A stretch of DNA of 44,148 bases from an uncultured Bacilli bacterium (GCA_947626655.1 CANQTA010000006.1:1-44148), one strand, 5' to 3'. Shown: positions 27,704 through 37,757, numbered from the stretch's first letter. Translations and numbers: made by a program. The notes: generated by a model not told the origin, from the sequence alone.

Positions 27704-29734
27704 TTAATTACTTCCTTTCGCAGTAGCAGAATTTCTTCTATAAAATTCAAGTTCTTCAGCTAAAGCTTGAATATCAGTTTGTCTAGTATTATTAAAATTC
27801 TCGATTTGAATATATAATGGATTATTATTTGCGGTTGGATTAATAACTGGATTCACACTTGCTTCAACTTTTGAAGATAAACCTTTCATTGCTTTTTGAA
27901 CGTCTGATACTGTATTTTCTATACCTTCAACCATACCATAGCCTAAATTTTCACCAATTTGATCACGCATTACGGTAGATGGAGAATTTATTCCAAACAA
28001 TTTTTTAATAAATTTTAATACATTTCCAACCCAACTTTTTATTTTATTTTTTATCCAATCATAAGAATTGCTAATACCGGTCCAAATTCCAGAAACTAAA
28101 TTTTTGCCAATGTCAACTACCTTTAAAACACTAGCATCTAACGATTTTATTATTTTGGCAATTAATTCTGGTATCTTTGCAACTATTTTGGGCGTGGCTT
28201 TTACAATGCCAGTACCGATACCCAAAATCAATTGAAGTGCTGCTTCAATTATTAAATCTATATTATCAAGTATAATTTCAACTATCATAATGATGGTATT
28301 AACAATTACTGGAATTAACTCATCTGAATTTTGAGAAATTCCCATAATTAAGGCCAATAGAATTTGTAATCCTGCATTTAAAATTGTAGGTAAATTTTCC
28401 AAAATAAAATTAACTAAACTCATAAGTAAACTTGTGACCATATCTGCGATAGGTTGTACATTATTTTGAATCAAATTTACTAATGAGGAAATTAATTGTT
28501 GTGCTGCTTCAAATAATTTTGGCAACATATCAATTAATAATTGGCCAATTTTAGGCAATATATTAGCAATTAAAGTACTTATTCCACTTAATATTTGTGG
28601 TGCTAATTGAAGAATAACATTACTTACATTTGTAATGAAAGTAATTATAGCATTAGATAATTGTTCTGGACTACCACTGCCATTTAAAAAATTATCAAAT
28701 GCAGCTTTCATGGAAGACATACTACCAGATATTGTAGTCGATGCCTCAAGTGCTGTTGTACCTGTAACACCCAATTCCCCTTGAATTACATGAATAGCAT
28801 TATATACATCGCTTAAATTGTTTATATTATATTTGACTCCTGATATTTTTTCGGCATCTTTTAATAATCTTTCCATTTCGGTTTTAGTACCGCCATAGCC
28901 AAGTTTAAGATTATCTAACATGGTATAGTTTTGTTTTGCAAAACCTTGATAAGCATTTTGGATACTATCCATTGAAGTACCAAATTTATTAGCATTATCA
29001 GCCATATCAATTAATGCCATATCAGCTACATCAGCTGCTTTAACAGTGTCACCGCCTAAACTTTGAAGTAAAGATGCACTAAAAGAGGTTACTGTGCTCA
29101 TATATTCATTGGCTGATAAGCCCGCTGTCTCATAAGCTTTATTTGCATTTTTTATTACTGCATCAGCATTATCCTTAAATAATGTTTCAACACCACCTAT
29201 ATTTTGTTCTAATTCAGCATAAGATTTTACGCCAGCGGTTAAAACACCAGCAATAGCAGTGGATACAGCTGTAACTACTTGAGCCACTTTTTTTACAACT
29301 TCGGCTGCTATATCTCCTACTTTTCTTAAAGTATCACCTATTTTTGAAAGATTAATTGAATTTGTGCTAGACAGTGAATTTTTCATGTTTTTAATTGCGT
29401 TTTCTGTAGTTGTTATTTCTCTGGTTAATTCTCTATAACTTTCTTTTTGATTGTCAGTTAATTTATTATAATCTCCCATTTGGCTTTGAGCTGTTTTTAA
29501 TTGATTAAGTTTATTTGTTGAATCTTGAATATTTTTTTCTAATAATTCATATTTTTGAGATAACAATTCAGTATTTTTAGGATCTAATTTAAGTGCCTTA
29601 TCAAGTGCTTTTAACTCATTATTCGTCGCATATATACTAGAATTAACACTTTTTAATGCATCATTTAATTTAGTTGTATTACCACCAATTTCGATAGTAA
29701 TTCCTTGCAATTTCTTAGTAGCCATATTTTTCAC
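27704..29734 (-). CDS. Tail tape measure protein
   Basis: 676 aa; ALDKALKLDPKNTELLSQKYELLEKNI, coiled coils and hydrophobic repeats. Confidence 0.9.
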   Translation of the reverse strand: MKNMATKKLQGITIEIGGNTTKLNDALKSVNSSIYATNNELKALDKALKLDPKNTELLSQKYELLEKNIQDSTNKLNQLKTAQSQMGDYNKLTDNQKESYRELTREITTTENAIKNMKNSLSSTNSINLSKIGDTLRKVGDIAAEVVKKVAQVVTAVSTAIAGVLTAGVKSYAELEQNIGGVETLFKDNADAVIKNANKAYETAGLSANEYMSTVTSFSASLLQSLGGDTVKAADVADMALIDMADNANKFGTSMDSIQNAYQGFAKQNYTMLDNLKLGYGGTKTEMERLLKDAEKISGVKYNINNLSDVYNAIHVIQGELGVTGTTALEASTTISGSMSSMKAAFDNFLNGSGSPEQLSNAIITFITNVSNVILQLAPQILSGISTLIANILPKIGQLLIDMLPKLFEAAQQLISSLVNLIQNNVQPIADMVTSLLMSLVNFILENLPTILNAGLQILLALIMGISQNSDELIPVIVNTIIMIVEIILDNIDLIIEAALQLILGIGTGIVKATPKIVAKIPELIAKIIKSLDASVLKVVDIGKNLVSGIWTGISNSYDWIKNKIKSWVGNVLKFIKKLFGINSPSTVMRDQIGENLGYGMVEGIENTVSDVQKAMKGLSSKVEASVNPVINPTANNNPLYIQIENFNNTRQTDIQALAEELEFYRRNSATAKGSN

Positions 29735-29756
29735 CTTCTTTTCTTAATGAATACTA

Positions 29757-29804
29757 AAAAACCACTAAATAAGTGGCTTTTCACTACTCATTAAATTGAG
29801 TAGT
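29757..29804 (-). terminator. Tandem hairpins between the major tail protein and tape measure genes
   Basis: Minus strand ACTACTCAATTTAATGAGTAGT then GCCACTTATTTAGTGGTTTTTT. Confidence 0.65.
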
Positions 29805-29810
29805 ATAAAT

Positions 29811-30377
29811 TTATACAGCTTCGGCTTTTTCAACTACTTTACTAAAGAAAGAATTATAAGCTTCAGCATTTGATTCTGATAATTCGCCTATTACTTTAAC
29901 TAATCCATCGGATAGTCTAGGCATTGTTTTAATTGATAACGTATCTGTATTAGGCTCTTTTGAACCTTCGGTAGTAGATGCATTATTGGCAGGTCTTGTT
30001 GCAACAGCGTTGTAATACCAAAATTTTCTAGCCTTTTCATCACCTTCAACTTGAAATCCTATTGCAAAAGGTTTTATAATGTCATTTTTATTTTCAAATA
30101 AAAAACCATTTTCATCAGTTGTTTCTCCTAAGATTTTAGTTCTAAATTCATTAGTTATCATAGCAATTTCAAGATCACCTTCATATCCTTGATTATCACT
30201 TGCTGAAAAATAAATAGTATTATCAGCATGAAAATCATTAGAATCACCTGAGGCCTCTAATGATAAATTTACAGCTCCTGGTAATTTAAAAGGTGTTTCA
30301 TACTCATATTTACCTTCTTCATTAATCGTAAACGGTGCAATGTGGACATTACTTAAACCAAATTTAACTTTTCCCAT
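29811..30377 (-). CDS. Major tail protein
   Basis: MGKVKFGLSNVHIAPFT...; canonical position. Confidence 0.85.
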   Translation of the reverse strand: MGKVKFGLSNVHIAPFTINEEGKYEYETPFKLPGAVNLSLEASGDSNDFHADNTIYFSASDNQGYEGDLEIAMITNEFRTKILGETTDENGFLFENKNDIIKPFAIGFQVEGDEKARKFWYYNAVATRPANNASTTEGSKEPNTDTLSIKTMPRLSDGLVKVIGELSESNAEAYNSFFSKVVEKAEAV

Positions 30378-30394
30378 ATTTTTTTACCTCCAAT

Positions 30395-30709
30395 CTAAAT
30401 TTCATAAAAAATATGATAAATTTTCTCGTCTCTATCCCATACATCATCAGGTTTATCGTACGAGATATTATTATTAGTCAGTAACTTTTCTATTTTTCTC
30501 TCTAATTCAACATTTTTCTTTTCTGTAACTAGTTCTAGTTCAAAATTAAAAAAACTGATAAATGTTAAGTTATCAGCTTTAAAATTACTAGGACTTTGTT
30601 CCCTATATGCAAGAAATGGTGGAATCATTTTTTTATCATCTTCAAAGTGATCATAAGCAATAGGAATATTTAAGGTTTTTAATAAATTATATAAGTCTTT
30701 ATGGGTCAT
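30395..30709 (-). CDS. Tail completion/terminator-like protein
   Basis: IPIAYDHFEDDKKMIPPFLAYREQS; synteny. Confidence 0.65.
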   Translation of the reverse strand: MTHKDLYNLLKTLNIPIAYDHFEDDKKMIPPFLAYREQSPSNFKADNLTFISFFNFELELVTEKKNVELERKIEKLLTNNNISYDKPDDVWDRDEKIYHIFYEI

Positions 30710-31134
30710 TTTTTACCTCCACTTTGAATAATTTTTATAACATTTTTTTCATAATCAGAAACACATTTATCATGAACTGGTGCAATATGTGTTATAGGTT
30801 TAGTTTTTGAGCCATTTCTTGTCAAATGGCCGTTTTCAAGTAAATGAGTTAATTGATAATCAGTGGCATTATAAATTGTACAATTTACAAACCCTTTACC
30901 TTTTTCTACTTTTACTCGCCAACCTTTAGCATATTTTCCTTTATGAGAAGTATTTTTTTTCGATTTAGGTGATGTTTGTTTTAAAATATCTTTTCCTTGA
31001 TTTGCTATTTGTTCTGCTTCTTTAGTAATATTATCTTGAATTTCTTGACAATAATCATTTAAGATATCTTTTATATCTAGTATCGACTTATGCATTATTA
31101 CCAATTTTTTGAGAACAAATAAGGACAATATCAA
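30706..31134 (-). CDS. HK97 gp10-like head-tail protein
   Basis: TYAKGWRVKVEKGKGFVNCTIYNATDYQLTHLLENGHLTRNG-type motif. Confidence 0.8.
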   Translation of the reverse strand: MILSLFVLKKLVIMHKSILDIKDILNDYCQEIQDNITKEAEQIANQGKDILKQTSPKSKKNTSHKGKYAKGWRVKVEKGKGFVNCTIYNATDYQLTHLLENGHLTRNGSKTKPITHIAPVHDKCVSDYEKNVIKIIQSGGKK

Positions 31135-31408
31135 ATTTATTTTTTGGATCTACTGTACGAATTATAGAATAAATTCCATTATTCCATTTTAATTCAGTTT
31201 CACCAGAATAATTTAATCTTTTTATTACAAACTCAATAGATGGTGTTATGCCATTTTCAATTGCATTATAAAATTCATTTGTCCTAATGCTTTGTTTCTT
31301 TGCATAAACTTTTTTAGATGAAATTTGTGAAGATGAAATATTACCTATCTCATCTTCACTATTAGCATTTGTTATTAAATAAATTATCTCGCTATATTCC
31401 ATCTTCAA
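31088..31408 (-). CDS. Head closure/head-tail adaptor protein
   Basis: Size, synteny and content. Confidence 0.65.
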   Translation of the reverse strand: MKMEYSEIIYLITNANSEDEIGNISSSQISSKKVYAKKQSIRTNEFYNAIENGITPSIEFVIKRLNYSGETELKWNNGIYSIIRTVDPKNKFDIVLICSQKIGNNA

Positions 31409-31679
31409 TATAATCCTTTAAATGTCTTAAAATATCTTTTTGCAAATTATAAGAATTTAAGTACATTTCACTTCTATCAACATCTAAAAAACTTAATACA
31501 TAAGTTAAAATTGCTGTATGAATTAGAGAATCATCTTCTTCTATTTTTTTAGAAGATATACCAACTGCCGATAAATCTTTTTTACAAGAATCAACATAGT
31601 TACCTATTATTAAATCAAACTCACTATGATTAATTCCTTGAATTTTTTTTAATTCATCTAAAAAATTATTTTTTTCCAT
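31392..31679 (-). CDS. Head-tail connector (gp6-like)
   Basis: DSLIHTAILTYVLSFLDVD; synteny. Confidence 0.65.
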   Translation of the reverse strand: MEKNNFLDELKKIQGINHSEFDLIIGNYVDSCKKDLSAVGISSKKIEEDDSLIHTAILTYVLSFLDVDRSEMYLNSYNLQKDILRHLKDYIEDGI

Positions 31680-32944
31680 TATTTTTTAGAATCTGTTTCA
31701 TCATCAGTTTTAGCAGTTGTTGTTTTAGCAGTTGTTGTTTTAGCAGTTGTTGCTACTTTAACAGAACTTTTTAAAGCTACTGCTTCAGATGCGGCTGGTT
31801 TTGTTAACAATGTGAATGCTTTGTCAGCAACTAAACCTAAGCCAATATATTGTCTGCCTAGAATTTCTACCAAATCTTCTTTTTTACGAGAAAGTTCATC
31901 AAATTTAAAATCTACTACATCTTGACCATTAGGGAAGTTTGCTAAAGAACCATAACCCAAGTCACCAACGATAGCATATACAGCATCTTCTTCAGCTGTA
32001 CTATAAGCAGGCAATGAATTATTAAATTTAACATTTAATCCTTCAAATACATCCACACCGTAACCATTAGCATATTGTGCTTTCTTAAAATCTGCATACG
32101 TTAATTTATTCATAATAATTACTGGATTAGTAGCTTCATCACTTAAATTGGCAACTGCTACTGCAATTGTTACTGTTTCAGGTGCCATTTTTACTTTATT
32201 AGCACTAACAGATGTTGTTGTTGCTACTGCAGGTAATTTAGTTATTGACGTAATTAATTGGTCAGCGGCTTTCTTAGTGATTTTATAAGTTAATTCTCTA
32301 TAAATATATTCTAAGAATTTTTCACCTCTTAAATCCATTACTTCATCAGAAATAGCAATCCATTTCTTAATGTTATCAGGAGTAATTGTAACAATTCCTT
32401 CTTTTAATTCTTCTTCTGCTACTGCTTCTTTTCCTTCTTTATGAATTACAGCATCACTACCAGAAATTTCAAATTGAATTTTAATATTACCTTTTAATTC
32501 TGCCTTTGAAACTAAAGACATAATATCATTTTTATCCCATGCAGTTTTTACAACGTCATAAACGAAGTCAGGCACTGCAATAGAACCATTTTCTTCAGCA
32601 TTTGTAGTTAATAATGCTCTTACTTCTTCTTCTTTGCCTGTTTTAATATACTCAGCATATGCATTAATGTATTCTGCTGAATTTCTTATTTCTTTTAATT
32701 TATCAGTATCCATCTTTCTTTCCTCCTTAACTACTGATTTTTTAATTGATGGGTCATTATTTTCTAACCCTTTTGCTATAACAGCTCTTGATTGAATATC
32801 TTTAAGTTGTTGCTCTTCTGCATTTAATTCTTTTACTTCTTGAATTAAATTTCTTACTTCTTGAACATCTTTAAGATTCTCAATTTGAGATTTTATAGCT
32901 TCTTTTCTCGTTTGAATTTCATTTAGTCTATCCATAATAGACAC
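31679..32944 (-). CDS. HK97-type major capsid protein with fused N-terminal delta/scaffold coiled coil
   Basis: N-terminal coiled coil followed by the capsid fold region; synteny with protease and portal. Confidence 0.9.
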   Translation of the reverse strand: MSIMDRLNEIQTRKEAIKSQIENLKDVQEVRNLIQEVKELNAEEQQLKDIQSRAVIAKGLENNDPSIKKSVVKEERKMDTDKLKEIRNSAEYINAYAEYIKTGKEEEVRALLTTNAEENGSIAVPDFVYDVVKTAWDKNDIMSLVSKAELKGNIKIQFEISGSDAVIHKEGKEAVAEEELKEGIVTITPDNIKKWIAISDEVMDLRGEKFLEYIYRELTYKITKKAADQLITSITKLPAVATTTSVSANKVKMAPETVTIAVAVANLSDEATNPVIIMNKLTYADFKKAQYANGYGVDVFEGLNVKFNNSLPAYSTAEEDAVYAIVGDLGYGSLANFPNGQDVVDFKFDELSRKKEDLVEILGRQYIGLGLVADKAFTLLTKPAASEAVALKSSVKVATTAKTTTAKTTTAKTDDETDSKK

Positions 32945-32996
32945 CTCCTTTTTTCTTTTAATTCTTTAATGACTATTAAAAGTTAAAGTCAATTAT

Positions 32997-33105
32997 TGCT
33001 ATCCAGCATTTATTAAAGCTTCTATATGCATTAAAAAAAGACTTATCCAAGTCTCTTCAAATACATAAATACAAAAGTTATCCAACTTTTATACTTTCAA
33101 AGTAT
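32997..33105 (-). promoter_or_regulatory. Capsid-gene leader with three GGAT-loop hairpins plus one further hairpin
   Basis: Minus strand AAAAGTT-GGAT-AACTTTT, AGACTT-GGAT-AAGTCT(TTTTT), TGCT-GGAT-AGCA, preceded by ATACTTTGAAAGTAT. Confidence 0.6.
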
Positions 33106-33743
33106 TAACCTAATAATTTTTTTAATTCCTCTATGGCTGTATTAAATTCTTCTCTTTTTTCTTCTTCAGCTTCTCTTAATTCTTTTACTCTATCTTCAGT
33201 CTTTTTTAAGGACCTAGCATATAAAGAAGTTGAATCATAAAACGGTTGGTCCACTACTGAAACATCATACAATTTTTCAATGTCCGTAATTGTATAAGTG
33301 TTGGTATCGTAATCATAATTTTCAGCTCTTTTGGTAAAACAAAAACTCATCTTATCAATGAGCTTACTTTTAATCGCTTCATATACTGACCTATGTTCTT
33401 CAATATTTGGATTTAATGTTGCAACCATTTTCAAGCCTATTTCATCTTGTTTTAATTTTAATGAATTGTTTCTAGTTCTGGCTAAAACAATAAATGAATC
33501 ATTATGATTATATCTTAAGACAACATCTGTCATATCAGTATTATCTAACGCTCTAATATCTATGACCTCTGTAAACCCATGTGTTGCTGGGCTATTAAAG
33601 ATTATTGGATAACCTTCTATGATCATAGATTTTTCATCTTCACCCTCAACCGCTCTCATATGTAAATCAACATTTAAACATCTTACTTCTCTTTCTTCCA
33701 CTTTACTCACCTCCTCCTGATTGATAATTATCAGCAATATCAC
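33105..33743 (-). CDS. HK97-type prohead protease
   Basis: MRAVEGEDEKSMIIEGYPIIFNSPA...VLARTRNNSLKLKQDEIGLKM...DKMSFCF. Confidence 0.9.
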   Translation of the reverse strand: MILLIIINQEEVSKVEEREVRCLNVDLHMRAVEGEDEKSMIIEGYPIIFNSPATHGFTEVIDIRALDNTDMTDVVLRYNHNDSFIVLARTRNNSLKLKQDEIGLKMVATLNPNIEEHRSVYEAIKSKLIDKMSFCFTKRAENYDYDTNTYTITDIEKLYDVSVVDQPFYDSTSLYARSLKKTEDRVKELREAEEEKREEFNTAIEELKKLLG

Positions 33744-34923
33744 TATTAATATGATTTAAATCTTGAAGTATTTTATCACCATCTTCCACAGGTTCTAAAT
33801 TCAATACTTCTCTCATTTCATTTACAGTTAAGTAATTATTAGCATATCTTAATAAATTTATCTTTGTATTATTACTAGCATATTGTAATCTATTACTAGT
33901 AAAAATTATTTCATTGCCATGATTTATTTCAGTAACAGTGAATAATTTATTACTAAATTCTAATCCCATTTGTAAACCAATAGGTTCTAATACACTTTCA
34001 TAAAAGGCATTCCACTCATCTTCTGAATACTTAGATTGAACTATATTATCATTTATACCAAAATATGATAATAATTTTGAATCGATAGATTTTATTTGTG
34101 CCTCATCGGCCGTCTTAGGATTTAATTCTATTGATTTAAAATCTGTAGTAGCATCTAAACCACCTATTCCTGACTCATCGCCTTCACTAATAAAATCTTT
34201 AACAAATTGATCACGCATGGCTTTTACATCTTTAGGATTTAACATTGCTTTAGTAGATTTTAAAACACCTTTTATTGATTGAGATGTTTTTATAGCATTG
34301 ATAATACCTTCATCTATTACATGTTTAATTGATAATACTTTTGTTAAAGGTGCATTATTACCACCATTTAATCCTTCTTTACCTATAAATCTTTCAAGAT
34401 GAATTACATCTTTTAATGCAACATATCTACTTTTACCTGCGCCAAAATTAAATTTTATATATATATCTTTATCTTTTCCTACCTCATAAAATTTAAGAGT
34501 TTGATAATTTAACGGATATAAACCTGTTACACGCAAGTTTTCATCTCTTAAAATATAAATGTAAGCATTATTATATAAAAATAACTGAGAAATTATGTAA
34601 TAGTAAAACTTATAACCGTTCATTAATTCATTAGGTTGTTTACTGATTAATTTTTGTATATTATCATTTACATTTACAAAGCCTTTTGCCTCTTTTCTTA
34701 TATGTTTTGGACTTAATTTTGCACCATTTCTGGCGATTGCATCTATACAGGATCTTACATCAACATCATCATAATAATTATTATCATATTTAGTAAAAAT
34801 TGGAACATATCCATTTATAAATTTTAATTCTGTAACCGTTTGTTGCTGGTTTTTAGGAAGTTCTATTTCTTTTTCATTACCAAAAAATTTACTAAATAAA
34901 CTTCTTTTATTTTTTCTTGCCAT
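33703..34923 (-). CDS. Portal protein
   Basis: HK97-type portal; DVDVRSCIDAIARNGAKLSPKHIR, LLSYFGINDNIVQ. Confidence 0.9.
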   Translation of the reverse strand: MARKNKRSLFSKFFGNEKEIELPKNQQQTVTELKFINGYVPIFTKYDNNYYDDVDVRSCIDAIARNGAKLSPKHIRKEAKGFVNVNDNIQKLISKQPNELMNGYKFYYYIISQLFLYNNAYIYILRDENLRVTGLYPLNYQTLKFYEVGKDKDIYIKFNFGAGKSRYVALKDVIHLERFIGKEGLNGGNNAPLTKVLSIKHVIDEGIINAIKTSQSIKGVLKSTKAMLNPKDVKAMRDQFVKDFISEGDESGIGGLDATTDFKSIELNPKTADEAQIKSIDSKLLSYFGINDNIVQSKYSEDEWNAFYESVLEPIGLQMGLEFSNKLFTVTEINHGNEIIFTSNRLQYASNNTKINLLRYANNYLTVNEMREVLNLEPVEDGDKILQDLNHINSDIADNYQSGGGE

Positions 34924-34925
34924 TG

Positions 34926-36605
34926 TTATTCACCTCCTATAAAATTCAAATATTCTTGTTGTTTTTCAACAAATACACAATAAGCATCAATTAAACTTAC
35001 AGCACCATCTATTCTTTGCCGTGATTTTTCTTTTACTGGTCTTATATTTTCATTTTCGTCTTGTTTTATAGACATATTAGATAAACACCATTTTAATATT
35101 GGATTATTATTATAATTAATTTTCTTATCTATTAAATCAGCTTTTAATTGCTTCATCGGTTGAGACATTGTTTTGGCTCCTTGGCGAACTTCCAACATAT
35201 CAAAACCATATTCTTTCATTTCATCACACCAATATTGAGCATTCCAACTATCATATCCAACCCATAAAGGCCTTAAATTAAATTGTTCTACTTGTTCCAC
35301 AAACCAATTTGTTACATCTGAATAATTTACTTTACTTCCTTTTGATACTCGTAGCCAGCCTTTCTTTCGCCAAATATCATAAGGAATTTTATCTTCAGTG
35401 ATTTTTAAATCAAAATTTTTACTAGGCAAAAAATACATCTGCTTTACTTTTAATTCACCATTTTGATAACCCATTAATGTAGCACAAGTTAAATCGGTAG
35501 TAGAACTTAAATCACAGCCACCTAAACAATAACAGTCTTTAAATTCTTCATATTCGGATTCGTTATTTAATTCATCAAAGGTTAACCATGATCTAGTATC
35601 TACTTGTCTTATATTAAAATCTTTACATAATAAATTAGTTAATTCAGTAGGATTATTATTTGCTCTTTCGACTTTTGAACGTAAAGTACTAATTGATTTA
35701 ATCGTTCCTAGTCCAGGGTTTGATTTATACCAACACTCTTCATCCTGCCATTCTTCTAATTTATCTAATTCATATATTATAGCTAATAATGTTTCATCAG
35801 GTACCTTACCAAAAATAACTTTGCCTGAATAATTATACTCATTGTCAAAAACTGATTCTCTTATAATGCCCATTGTAGATGTCTCTAATAATAATGGTTG
35901 AACTCTTGCTCCCATTGAGTCATACATAACATCCATTAAGTTTTTATCTTTCCAAGCATGAACTTCATCTGCTATAACACCATGAGCATTTAAACCATCT
36001 AGGGAATTACTATCAGAAGAAACTGGCTTAAAAAAAGAATCAGTTTTATCATAAAATAAACCATTTACTAATGTTCTAATTCTTTTCTTTAAAGCCAAAG
36101 ACTTATTAATCATCTTTTTTGCTTCTTCCCATACAATTTTTGCTTGATCCTTTTTGGCTGCTACGGAATATATTTCAGCACCGCCTTCACCATCTTTTGT
36201 AAGAAGATAAGTTGCTATAGCAGCTGCTAATTCTGATTTTCCATTTTTTCTAGCAACAAATAAAATACCTTTTCTATATTTTCTTAATTTTGTATCTTTA
36301 TCTACAAAACCAAAAAGTGCTTCAACAAAAGCTTTTTCCCATAATTCTAAAATTAACGGTTTACCTGCCCATCTTCCTTTTGATTGTTTACAATATTTTT
36401 CTATAAATTGAATTACCCTTAAACCTAATTCTTCATCGAAGATATAAGTATGAGTTTCATTTTCTTTTGTTAATTTATTAAAAAAAGAAACCTTTTGTGG
36501 CTTCTTTATGTCTTCAACTAACTTTTTATAAACAGTTAATACTTTTAATGGTGCTCGTTTAGGATATTTTAACAAATAATTGTAATATTCTTCTATATAT
36601 GACAT
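34926..36605 (-). CDS. terL: Terminase large subunit
   Basis: Walker A-like LFVARKNGKSELAAAIATYLL; GLNAHGVIADEVHAW; GGCDLSSTTDLT nuclease motif. Confidence 0.95.
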   Translation of the reverse strand: MSYIEEYYNYLLKYPKRAPLKVLTVYKKLVEDIKKPQKVSFFNKLTKENETHTYIFDEELGLRVIQFIEKYCKQSKGRWAGKPLILELWEKAFVEALFGFVDKDTKLRKYRKGILFVARKNGKSELAAAIATYLLTKDGEGGAEIYSVAAKKDQAKIVWEEAKKMINKSLALKKRIRTLVNGLFYDKTDSFFKPVSSDSNSLDGLNAHGVIADEVHAWKDKNLMDVMYDSMGARVQPLLLETSTMGIIRESVFDNEYNYSGKVIFGKVPDETLLAIIYELDKLEEWQDEECWYKSNPGLGTIKSISTLRSKVERANNNPTELTNLLCKDFNIRQVDTRSWLTFDELNNESEYEEFKDCYCLGGCDLSSTTDLTCATLMGYQNGELKVKQMYFLPSKNFDLKITEDKIPYDIWRKKGWLRVSKGSKVNYSDVTNWFVEQVEQFNLRPLWVGYDSWNAQYWCDEMKEYGFDMLEVRQGAKTMSQPMKQLKADLIDKKINYNNNPILKWCLSNMSIKQDENENIRPVKEKSRQRIDGAVSLIDAYCVFVEKQQEYLNFIGGE

Positions 36606-36616
36606 TCATAATCACC

Positions 36617-36940
36617 TTAAAAATCATCAAACCCATCATCACCTGGATTAATATTTTCAGAAGGTAGTATTTCTATTATTTGCTTTATTGTTGAATTGTA
36701 ATTTTTAACCATTGTATTGTATTGGGAAATAGCTGGATTAGCTCTTTCAATATCATAGTTTCCTTGGCACATTTTAGTAATAACTTTACTCGAATTAATT
36801 TCCTTTTTTAACTTTTTTAAAGTTTTTTTCATAAAAATTAATTCGTCTATTAATTGATGGCCAAGTATTCCTTTCTCGTTATTCATTTCCTTAAAAGTCC
36901 CTTTTACAATGTTTAAATCAATTTTCAAAATTTTTGTCAT
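36617..36940 (-). CDS. Terminase small subunit
   Basis: P27-like small terminase by position and size; probable start MTKILKIDLN with SD GGAAGTGAT (track start 37027). Confidence 0.65.
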   Translation of the reverse strand: MTKILKIDLNIVKGTFKEMNNEKGILGHQLIDELIFMKKTLKKLKKEINSSKVITKMCQGNYDIERANPAISQYNTMVKNYNSTIKQIIEILPSENINPGDDGFDDF

Positions 36941-36957
36941 ATTATCACTTCCTTTCT

Positions 36958-37020
36958 CCAGAGATGGGGGTCTATGCGCGAACTTGTGCATTTTTTGGAG
37001 GTTCTGGCCTCGTTGTCTTA
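36958..37020. other. Candidate cos site
   Basis: Locally GC-rich AGAGATGGGGGTCTATGCGCGAACTTGTGC...GAGGTTCTGGCCTCG between HNH and terS in an otherwise very AT-rich phage. Confidence 0.45.
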
Positions 37021-37051
37021 AAAGCACTAAAAAAGGTTTTAAATGGGGGGA

Positions 37052-37393
37052 TTAACATCTCTTAATTAAGTTACCATCTTTATCAAATGCTAGTCCTGGT
37101 TTAGTAACTGAAGTGCTATTATGTTCTTCATTATGACAATCAATGCATATTCCCTCAAGGTTATCTTCATTTAATGTATAATTAGAATCGTTTACATTAT
37201 TTGCATTTAAATAAACTTTATGGTGAACAATTCCTTTTAATCTTTTTTCTTTTGAAATATAATCAGAAAGACCAGCAACATATACAGGTCTATGACATCT
37301 GTTACATATACATGCTTGTTTTCTCCAAACGTTTAATCTAACTTGCTTCCACACTTTTGAATTATAAAAAGAACTATCTATTGAACGGGACAT
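37052..37393 (-). CDS. HNH endonuclease
   Basis: CNRCHRPVYVAG...IVHHKVYLNANN...NLEGICIDCHNEEH. Confidence 0.92.
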   Translation of the reverse strand: MSRSIDSSFYNSKVWKQVRLNVWRKQACICNRCHRPVYVAGLSDYISKEKRLKGIVHHKVYLNANNVNDSNYTLNEDNLEGICIDCHNEEHNSTSVTKPGLAFDKDGNLIKRC

Positions 37394-37584
37394 TATCTAG
37401 TTTCTAATAATTTATTATCAATGACAGTTTTATAGATAGGTTTTTCTTTTGATATATTTTTTTTACCATCTTTTTCTCTAATGACTTTACCTTTTTCTTT
37501 TAACTCATTGAATCGCTCTTCATCTAAGTAAAGAAAAGTATTTTCCTTTACATAAAAAGGTTCTATTACTTTTGCTTTTATCAT
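37393..37584 (-). CDS. Phage hypothetical protein
   Basis: 63-aa ORF in operon. Confidence 0.45.
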   Translation of the reverse strand: MIKAKVIEPFYVKENTFLYLDEERFNELKEKGKVIREKDGKKNISKEKPIYKTVIDNKLLETR

Positions 37585-37595
37585 GATTATCCTTT

Positions 37596-37757
37596 CTAGC
37601 CAAATACAGCATCAATATCTTTTTGTGTTGCTTTAGTTTCTTTTTCTTCTACTGTTGATAAAAGAATATTTATTAAAGACACAAAAGACATTGTTTTCAT
37701 ATCTTCTATTGTTATATTTAGTCTTTTTGCTAAGGCGACTACTTCATATTCATCCAT
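37596..37757 (-). CDS. Tail assembly chaperone T-like extension (ATG-initiated form or part of a G-T frameshift product)
   Basis: Open frame overlaps the 3' end of the G-like ORF in the -2/+1 frame; ...DYKKLSNSSNSSAPMDEYEVVALAKRLNITIEDMKTMSFVSLINILLSTVEEKETKATQKDIDAVFG. Confidence 0.65.
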   Translation of the reverse strand: MDEYEVVALAKRLNITIEDMKTMSFVSLINILLSTVEEKETKATQKDIDAVFG

